A stretch of DNA of 64,000 bases, from the NCBI RefSeq assembly GCF_020510445.1, contig NZ_JAHBAG010000001.1, forward strand, positions 3,820,501 to 3,884,500. Direction: 5' to 3'. The DNA comes from Hydrogenophaga taeniospiralis. Lineage in GTDB: Bacteria; Pseudomonadota; Gammaproteobacteria; Burkholderiales; Burkholderiaceae_C. The notes below the pieces were generated by a model that was given only the letters and a program-made list of their open reading frames with translations, was not told the DNA's origin and did no database searches. This document shows positions 58,943 through 64,000 of this stretch, in pieces; positions within the stretch are counted from its first letter, which is position 1; each line of letters begins with the position of its first letter. The translations under genes and the position numbers were made by a program.

Positions 58943-59787
58943 GCAACGTCGTGACGAATGCAGCCCGGAAATGGCACGGCTCGCCTGCGCAAAAGGCCGT
59001 ACTCATGGCCCTTGCCGATGGAGCCGCAGACGATGGTGTCGTTCCTGGGTGGCGATCATCAATCACCGCGCTTTGTGAGTGGACGTGCTTGGGGCGCACC
59101 GCCGTGATTCAGGCGATGAAGGCACTGGGGTCCAGTGGCCTGGTTGAAATTGATCGCTCATTCGGTCGGGTCAGCAAGATTCGAGTGTCGTTCACCGAAC
59201 TACCGAACCAGTCCGCCACGCGTACCAGTCCGGGAAACGAACCAGTACGGGAGACGGACCCCCACCAGTCCGGGAAACGGACCGGACCAGTACGGGAGAC
59301 GGACCGGACCAGTACGGGAAACGGACCCTTAACACCTATACATCAAACACCTGAAACATCAGAGGGAGAGCGCGCACGCGCGCAACCACCCATTGATCAA
59401 CCTTCGGTCGATGACTCCAAACAGCCCAAAGCCGGACAGCCGGATACCGCCGGCCAAAAGAAGACCAAGCCCAAAGCGGACTCGTTGTACTCGATGGCTT
59501 GCCCGGACGACGTTGATGCTCAGACCTGGGGTGACTGGTTGTTGCTTCGCAGGGCGAAGCGTGCGGCGGTCACGTCAACCGTTCTCAAGGGTGCGCGCGT
59601 TGAGGCTGAGAAAGCCGGCATGGCGCTGGACGCTTTCCTGCAGTGCTGGTGCCGGCGCGGATCGCAGGGTCTGGAGGCTTCATGGCTCAAGGACACCGAG
59701 CGCAACACCGTAAGCCGCGTGAGGACGACGCAGGACTTTTCAAAAACCGACTACACAGCGGGGCACGCCAATGGCCGAATCCTGTAA
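58939..59787 (+). CDS. phage O-like replication initiator with internal iterons
   Basis: 282 residues from a GTG. The N-terminal winged-helix region (WHGSPAQKAVLMALADGA, TCLGRTAVIQAMKALGSSGL) is typical of phage replication initiators; the middle (about 90-135) is a repetitive hydrophilic linker coded by tandem DNA repeats; the C-terminal part (LYSMACPDDVDAQTWGDWLL ... DAFLQCWCRRGSQGLEASW) resembles the DUF1376/O-type C-terminus that contacts the helicase loader. Next gene is a DnaC-like ATPase, the same order as lambda O and P. Confidence 0.75.
   Translation: MSNVVTNAARKWHGSPAQKAVLMALADGAADDGVVPGWRSSITALCEWTCLGRTAVIQAMKALGSSGLVEIDRSFGRVSKIRVSFTELPNQSATRTSPGNEPVRETDPHQSGKRTGPVRETDRTSTGNGPLTPIHQTPETSEGERARAQPPIDQPSVDDSKQPKAGQPDTAGQKKTKPKADSLYSMACPDDVDAQTWGDWLLLRRAKRAAVTSTVLKGARVEAEKAGMALDAFLQCWCRRGSQGLEASWLKDTERNTVSRVRTTQDFSKTDYTAGHANGRIL
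59224..59328. repeat. iteron array inside the O-like gene, putative replication origin
   Basis: Five direct copies of ACCAGTMCGGGARACG start at 59224, 59241, 59264, 59286 and 59308, with a sixth partial copy (ACCAGTCCG) at 59207. Spacing is 17, 23, 22 and 22 bases. An AT-richer stretch (59329-59365) follows directly and could be the unwinding element. This is the layout of the lambda origin: iterons within the initiator gene next to an A+T-rich segment. Confidence 0.75.
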
Positions 59788-60496
59788 AGCGGTTGTGTGC
59801 CCGACACACGGACCGTTTGAATCGAAGCATCTTCACGCTGACCGATGGAGCGGATGCCCAGCATGTGCGCATGAGGAATTGAAATACTTTGAAGCCCAGG
59901 CCCGTGAAGCTGAGAGGCGGGAGTTTTTTGATACCGGCATACGGGAAAGCGGCCTGCTGGGCAGGTTCCGTGATGCGTCGTTTGAGACATTCAACGCTGT
60001 CACAACCGAGCAGCGCAACGCGGCGGTGGAGTGCGCCGCATTCGCTGGTGGCGCAACCTTTGGCCGGTGGGAGACGCTGACCATGATCGGCCCGCCTGGC
60101 GTTGGCAAGACGCATCTTGGCGCCGCCATGGTGAGGCAGACCATCGTTGGCGGTAGCAGGGCGAAATACACGACGTGCCGCGATCTGATCCGCGCGCTGC
60201 GTGCCACGTGGCGCCGCGATTCCCCGCAGTCCGAAGACGACGTGATCAACGGATTCGCGTACACCGGCCTGTTGGTGGTTGATGAGGTCGGAACCGGGAT
60301 GGGAACCGAGGCCGAGGTTACCCAGTTGCTCGATGTACTCGACCGTCGGTATCAGGTCGGCGGCCCGACTGCGTTTGCCACGAACCTGCAACTCCCTGAG
60401 CTGCGCGGCGTGATCGGCGATAGAGCATTCGACCGGCTCAGGGAACGCAGCCGGCTGGTGCCCATGAACTGGCCCAGCCACCGAGGCTCCGCATGA
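59771..60496 (+). CDS. DnaC/lambda P-analogue AAA+ helicase loader
   Basis: 241 residues. An N-terminal CPTHG ... CPAC segment could bind zinc. The AAA+ core has Walker A GPPGVGKTHLGAAM at about 107, Walker B GLLVVDEVGTG, and a sensor-type FATNLQLPEL, followed by the DRLRERSRLVPM box typical of DnaC/IstB-like ATPases. It would load the host replicative helicase at the iteron origin in the preceding gene, whose end it overlaps by 17 bases. Confidence 0.88.
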   Translation: MAESCKAVVCPTHGPFESKHLHADRWSGCPACAHEELKYFEAQAREAERREFFDTGIRESGLLGRFRDASFETFNAVTTEQRNAAVECAAFAGGATFGRWETLTMIGPPGVGKTHLGAAMVRQTIVGGSRAKYTTCRDLIRALRATWRRDSPQSEDDVINGFAYTGLLVVDEVGTGMGTEAEVTQLLDVLDRRYQVGGPTAFATNLQLPELRGVIGDRAFDRLRERSRLVPMNWPSHRGSA

Positions 60497-60906
60497 CCGG
60501 CCTCCCGCTCGCCGAAGCCGCCCAGGCGCTGGACGTGAGCCCGGCCACGCTGCGCCGCTGGATTCGACGTGGCTGCCCGGTTCTATGCCGTGGCTCACGT
60601 GGTCGCGGGCACCAGATGCTGATCGACCCGGCCCAGGTGGCTGCGTGGCGCCAGGCTGGCGATGCAGATGCCATGGTCATGGAGTTGTCGGCCCAGGTCC
60701 CCGAGACGCTGGCCACCGCCATGCTGCAGGCCCTACAGCAGGCCCGGGACGTAAACAAAATCCGGCTGGCCAGCATCTTGTGTGGGGCTTGGTATTTGGG
60801 AGCCAGCGGCGTGCTTGATCTATTACGCGAGCGAAACCCAGACATCGGCGTAGAGCCATTGGAACCCGAATCAATCCGCCGGCTACGGAAAATCGCTGGA
60901 ATTTGA
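60493..60906 (+). CDS. Nu1/MerR-like DNA-binding protein
   Basis: 137 residues with an N-terminal winged helix (LPLAEAAQALDVSPATLRRW, then GCPVLCRGSRGRGHQMLIDP and AAWRQ) closely resembling the small terminase gpNu1 of lambda in layout, followed by helices (SAQVPETLATAMLQALQQAR). It could be a small terminase subunit or a transcriptional regulator. It overlaps the helicase-loader gene by four bases and precedes the capsid gene by 59. Confidence 0.6.
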   Translation: MTGLPLAEAAQALDVSPATLRRWIRRGCPVLCRGSRGRGHQMLIDPAQVAAWRQAGDADAMVMELSAQVPETLATAMLQALQQARDVNKIRLASILCGAWYLGASGVLDLLRERNPDIGVEPLEPESIRRLRKIAGI

Positions 60907-60965
60907 TCGATTTTAATCAATGCGAGTATCTTAAAAATTCCAACCACCCACCCGAAGGAAACATC

Positions 60966-61976
60966 ATGGATGATCTCGAATTTGCATACGCAGCCCGGGC
61001 ACAGAGCGCATTGGGTCTGTTGACCGGCCAAGACAACCGCGCCGGCCCCACGGCAAAGAAGGCCCAGGCTTTTGTCGAAATCGCGCGGACGATGATCACG
61101 CACAGGCAAAAGGAAACCGCGCTCAATGTGATGCGCAACAGTAACAACGAGCTGGTGAAAAAGTCCGTGGCCGAAACCATCGACGCCGATGGCGTGTTTG
61201 CTGGCGAACTGGCGCAACTGCTGGCGGCTTCATATATTCAATCCATCGCGCAATACAGCCTGCTGGACATGCTGATGAAATACGGGCGGACCATTCCAGC
61301 CGCTTTGCGCCAGGTGCTGATTGCATCCGACTCGACCGGCAATAGCGTCGCCGAGGGCGGCCCGAAACCGATCATCAACCTCGGCCTGAGTCTCGGCGAC
61401 GTGACGCCGATCAAATCCACGGCAATGGTCGTATTGAGCGATGAATTGGCTCGATTCACGGGACCAGAGGGAGAGGCACTGTTTGAGCGCGAATTGCGCC
61501 AGGCTGTTTTGCGCGCGGTAAATCAAGGTGTGTTGGATGCATTCAGCGATTCGGGTTCTTCAACTATCGCAGCCGGTTCTGATGCCCTGGCCAGCTTGCG
61601 CGCCGGCCTCGCTGCTGCTGGAGGCAGTGAGGGCTACATCGTCGCCATGGGCCAGGCGGATGCAACTTTCTTGACAACCCATGAAGCTAATCGCGGAATG
61701 GGTCCACGCGGTGGCGAATTCGCGCCAGGCGTTCACGTCGTGACCGTTGATGGATTGACCGGCCAACGTGTTTTCCCGGCTTCGCAATTCGCAATCTGGG
61801 ACAACGGCCTCACCGTCAAATCAAGCAACGAGGCATCGGTCGACCTGCGCGCCAGCCCATCGGCGCCTTACGAGCAGACCAGCCTTTTTCAAACCAATTG
61901 CACCGCGATTCTCGCCGAACGCAGTTGGAACATCGTCGCGCCCGCCAATTCCGTGATCTTTGTCGAGGGGGCATAA
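60966..61976 (+). CDS. HK97-fold phage major capsid protein
   Basis: 336 residues from ATG 60966 (AAGGA upstream). The N-terminal ~120 residues are helical (delta/scaffold-like), followed by the HK97 core: EGGPKPIINLGLSLGDVTPI, TAMVVLSDELARF, a spine-helix region, and a P-domain/C-terminal strand run ending AILAERSWNIVAPANSVIFV. No portal or prohead protease gene precedes it, which is unusual since these normally come before the capsid gene. The DNA is of similar GC to flanking element genes. Confidence 0.82.
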   Translation: MDDLEFAYAARAQSALGLLTGQDNRAGPTAKKAQAFVEIARTMITHRQKETALNVMRNSNNELVKKSVAETIDADGVFAGELAQLLAASYIQSIAQYSLLDMLMKYGRTIPAALRQVLIASDSTGNSVAEGGPKPIINLGLSLGDVTPIKSTAMVVLSDELARFTGPEGEALFERELRQAVLRAVNQGVLDAFSDSGSSTIAAGSDALASLRAGLAAAGGSEGYIVAMGQADATFLTTHEANRGMGPRGGEFAPGVHVVTVDGLTGQRVFPASQFAIWDNGLTVKSSNEASVDLRASPSAPYEQTSLFQTNCTAILAERSWNIVAPANSVIFVEGA

Positions 61977-61979
61977 GCC

Positions 61980-62495
61980 ATGGCGGGCATTGACAAACAA
62001 ACCCGAGCGGCGCTGCAGGCTGAAATTGACGACCCGGGCACCGACAGGCACCGAGCGATGATGTTGAAAAACATTCTCGCCCGTGAGCCAGAGGCCGACG
62101 ATGCAGATGACCAATCGCGCGAGAAGGAATTCAATCTAGAGCTTGCTGCACTCCGGCATAAGTTCGAGAAAAGCGGCGTCAAATGGACCGACCGAGCCAC
62201 CAATGGCTTTGTGCTGGCGATGAAGTTGATGATTGAGATTGAAGCTCAGAAAGCATTAACCAATCACCGCGACGGAATCCGGGCGTTGAAAAAACAGGTT
62301 GCGGAATTGAAAGAAGCCACCGGCCACACCGAGAAACATTACGTTAAATTCGGCGGCAATTTCGATTTGGAAAATCACTATTCCGAAAGCACGATTGTTT
62401 TATTCAAAGGCTTGGTATTCATCGCCGGACGGGATATCGCCGCCAACAAGGCCGACCCGCCAAGGCAGGGCAGCGGCTGGGTTCGTTTGTTTTAA
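61980..62495 (+). CDS. hypothetical phage protein with coiled coil and C-terminal module
   Basis: 171 residues starting four bases after the capsid stop. Residues 1-55 are polar; 60-120 look like a coiled coil (LMIEIEAQKALTNHRDGIRA ... LKKQVAELKEATGH); the C-terminus (STIVLFKGLVFIAGRDIAAN then GSGWVRLF) resembles small carbohydrate-binding-like modules found at the end of phage structural proteins. Probably a virion-associated or scaffold protein; not proven. Confidence 0.6.
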   Translation: MAGIDKQTRAALQAEIDDPGTDRHRAMMLKNILAREPEADDADDQSREKEFNLELAALRHKFEKSGVKWTDRATNGFVLAMKLMIEIEAQKALTNHRDGIRALKKQVAELKEATGHTEKHYVKFGGNFDLENHYSESTIVLFKGLVFIAGRDIAANKADPPRQGSGWVRLF

Positions 62496-62512
62496 CCACA
62501 CAGGAGAACGCA

Positions 62513-62722
62513 ATGGGTTTTGAAGTTGACCGCGAGTACATCCGCAGCAACCTGATCGGCCATGTGAGCGATTGGCTCAAAGAGGAAGTTGCAGCCGGCA
62601 AGCTCACGCAGCGTGAGGCAGATTCTGGCATGCGGCAATTCATGGCATCTGGAGCGTTGGAGAAGATGACCGATGACGACTGCGCAATGATCAATGCGTT
62701 TAAAAATGGTCAGGTGCACTGA
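62513..62722 (+). CDS. small hypothetical phage protein
   Basis: 69 residues, no recognised family. Helical (MGFEVDREYIRSNLIGHVSD, KLTQREADSGMRQFMASGAL), ending near a possible zinc-less polar tail. ATG 62513 follows a CAGGAG. Its stop is immediately before the next start (62724). Confidence 0.6.
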   Translation: MGFEVDREYIRSNLIGHVSDWLKEEVAAGKLTQREADSGMRQFMASGALEKMTDDDCAMINAFKNGQVH

Positions 62723-62723
62723 C

Positions 62724-62930
62724 ATGGCCGGCTACGCAGGGCGCCGCAGTGCGCGCGAGAACGATATTGGCCGCGTCATTGATCTGGCCAGGGTGCAGCG
62801 GATTTACGTCCACGAGAAGGCACCGGATTGGGTCGAACTGCAGGATACCCGGACAAAGACAACGCTATTTGAGGGCACGCCAACAGCAGCATGTCGATTC
62901 CTCAAGGGGCGTGATGGGGTCCAGCAATGA
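62724..62930 (+). CDS. small phage protein, first of a duplicated pair
   Basis: 68 residues. The segment VIDLARVQRIYVHEKAPDWV then ELQDTRTKTTLFEGTPTAAC matches the next gene product in order and spacing (VIQL..., VQLEDTRSHKIVFDG...), so the two appear to be tandem paralogues. No outside family was recognised. Overlaps the following gene by four bases. Confidence 0.6.
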   Translation: MAGYAGRRSARENDIGRVIDLARVQRIYVHEKAPDWVELQDTRTKTTLFEGTPTAACRFLKGRDGVQQ

Positions 62931-63184
62931 GCGCGCCTAAAGGAAGATGGAATCCCGAGGTCGCCAAGGTGATCCAACTATGCATTGGTAATTCGTTGTA
63001 TTGCCACAATGCCGGCCATCCCGAATCCGTGCAGCTGGAAGACACGCGCAGTCACAAAATCGTGTTCGATGGCACTTGCCGGGAGGCACGCGCATTCATC
63101 CGGGCACGGATAGCCGAGCAGGCCACCACACCCCCAAGCCCGAGGCAACCAAGCGGGCACCAGACAACCGAGGCCGCATCATGA
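62927..63184 (+). CDS. small phage protein, second of a duplicated pair
   Basis: 85 residues. Its core (KVIQLCIGNSLYCHNAGHPE, VQLEDTRSHKIVFDGTCREA) is a diverged copy of the upstream gene. A Pro/Ser/Thr-rich tail follows. It overlaps the HNH gene start by four bases. Function unknown. Confidence 0.6.
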   Translation: MSAPKGRWNPEVAKVIQLCIGNSLYCHNAGHPESVQLEDTRSHKIVFDGTCREARAFIRARIAEQATTPPSPRQPSGHQTTEAAS

Positions 63185-63402
63185 TCGACTTGGACAACCC
63201 AGACCCGCCGAGCTTCTATAAGAGCGCCGTTTGTGAGCGCGACCGATGGACTTGCCAGGTGTGCGGAGTGGCTACACCAAAGTCTGCCAACTGGACCAAC
63301 GAACCGAACGCACCAGAGATCGGGCACAAGGTTCCACTGCACGAGGGTGGGCTGCACGCCTACGAGAACTTCCAGTGTGTCTGCCGTAGCTGCAACGTGT
63401 AG
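63181..63402 (+). CDS. HNH endonuclease-like protein, short
   Basis: 73 residues. CQVCGV, EIGHKVPLHEGGLHAYENFQ and a terminal CVCRSCNV form the HNH/zinc pattern (CxxC ... H ... N ... CxxC). It stops straight after the final CxxCNV; full-length relatives usually continue with a few basic residues (CNxRKG-type). HNH proteins next to a small terminase are known helpers of DNA packaging in HK97-like phages, matching the small-terminase-like gene that follows. Confidence 0.7.
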   Translation: MIDLDNPDPPSFYKSAVCERDRWTCQVCGVATPKSANWTNEPNAPEIGHKVPLHEGGLHAYENFQCVCRSCNV

Positions 63403-63552
63403 ATCGACGCAGGAGACGCGCGGGTGCATCGAAGCCACACGACCATCACCCCGCCAGATAAACCCCCGGGGGGCCGATCACGGGCCACGGACACGCACCC
63501 AGGACACCGCCGTCCAAGTCTTCCATCGCTAACCCGTAACAAAAGGCCCACC

Positions 63553-63984
63553 ATGCCACGACAATCCGCCGCCAGCCTGAGCGTGGCCACCCCCTCACTC
63601 GGGGCGCGCCCACCGCCACCCCGTGAGCTTAGCGACCGACAAAAGGCCCTGTGGTTGCAGTACACCGCATGCAAGCCGGTCGGCTGGTTTACAGATGAAA
63701 GCCTGCCCCTGTTGGTCGCCCTGGTTGCACACGTCGAGGGCTTCGAGGTGCTCGAACGGGAGTTTCGCGCCGTCACCGATCTGGCCGACATTGATAAGTT
63801 GAAGTGGTACGACCAGTTGGCCAAGCTGCGTCAAAGGGAATCGGCGGCCATCGCCAGCCTGAGCACCAAGCTGCGGCTCACACCCCAAAGCCGGTACACG
63901 CCACAGAGCGCAGCCACAGCATCACAAAGGCGGCCGGGCTCAGCACCATGGGAAACCAAGGGCACCACCCGCAGGACCGGCTAA
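63553..63984 (+). CDS. small terminase subunit-like protein
   Basis: 143 residues from ATG 63553; the frame also extends upstream to 63424, but that part is Pro/Arg rich and lacks a good start. The helical centre (LSDRQKALWLQYTACKPVGW, LPLLVALVAHVEGFEVLERE) and the tail with low complexity resemble P27-type small terminases. Together with the HNH gene it marks the start of a packaging module that continues beyond the window. Family assignment is tentative. Confidence 0.6.
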   Translation: MPRQSAASLSVATPSLGARPPPPRELSDRQKALWLQYTACKPVGWFTDESLPLLVALVAHVEGFEVLEREFRAVTDLADIDKLKWYDQLAKLRQRESAAIASLSTKLRLTPQSRYTPQSAATASQRRPGSAPWETKGTTRRTG

Positions 63985-64000
63985 GGCCACATACCCAGGG

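Larger units (their letters stand above)
55820..64000 (+). mobile_element. phage-like element integrated in dusA (left part)
   Basis: From the dusA junction to the window end all genes run on the plus strand and none is housekeeping. Order: integrase, two unknown genes, AlpA-like HTH, two small genes, O-like replication protein with iterons, P/DnaC-like ATPase, Nu1-like HTH protein, HK97-type capsid protein, small genes, HNH protein, small-terminase-like protein. No repressor, lysis or tail gene is visible yet. The right boundary is outside the window. Confidence 0.85.

Overview
The window is high-GC chromosomal DNA from a Betaproteobacterium, most likely Burkholderiales/Comamonadaceae (Hydrogenophaga- or Acidovorax-like). 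The basis is protein character, the conserved blocks (rlmE-ftsH-folP, iscRSUA-hscBA-fdx, prkA-yeaH-spoVR, a propionyl-CoA to succinyl-CoA locus, a PHB depolymerase) and a GC-rich multi-hairpin repeat of a type I recall from this family. No genus is claimed.

Layout. (1) 1-8612, minus strand: most of a VirB-type type IV secretion system, transcribed virB1-2-3-4, a Cys-rich secreted protein, a VirB7-like lipoprotein, then virB8-9-10-11. VirB11 runs off the left edge; virB5, virB6 and virD4 are not seen. It lies directly after folP, where glmM would normally be expected. (2) 8744-19677: housekeeping genes folP, ftsH, rlmE, yhbY, prlC, a DUF4124-glutaredoxin-like protein, rpiA, pyrD, an FAD oxidoreductase, tRNA-Val(CAC) and dnaQ. 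(3) 19772-25384: the complete isc operon with a recognisable IscR-type operator upstream of iscR. (4) 25651-37906: a histidine kinase/LuxR regulator pair, uvrB, an aromatic aminotransferase, a DODA-type dioxygenase, a PHB depolymerase with a basic tail, an orphan RnfB-like ferredoxin, and a chemoreceptor with a C-terminal Cache-like domain. (5) 38128-47333: a propionyl-CoA assimilation locus (scpA, meaB, pccB, pccA, a VOC protein that is probably the epimerase) with a divergent GntR/FCD regulator and a palindromic operator between them. Two unusual hairpin repeats separate pccB and pccA, and a chromosomal repeat is inserted in frame inside meaB. (6) 47447-54643: DyP peroxidase, a sulfide:quinone-oxidoreductase-like flavoprotein, and the PrkA-YeaH-SpoVR stress module. 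(7) 54833 to the end: dusA, whose 5' end is the attachment site of an integrated phage-like element. The element carries a DusA-type integrase, an AlpA-like protein, a lambda O/P-like replication pair with iterons inside the O-like gene, a Nu1-like protein, an HK97-type capsid protein, an HNH protein and a small-terminase-like protein. Its right end lies beyond the window.

How it fits together: PHB mobilisation, propionyl-CoA carboxylation and methylmalonyl-CoA mutase suggest a carbon-storing heterotroph using odd-chain or branched substrates. The most novel material is the dusA element (possibly a capsid-encoding satellite rather than a full prophage), the T4SS and the repeat biology around pccAB and meaB.
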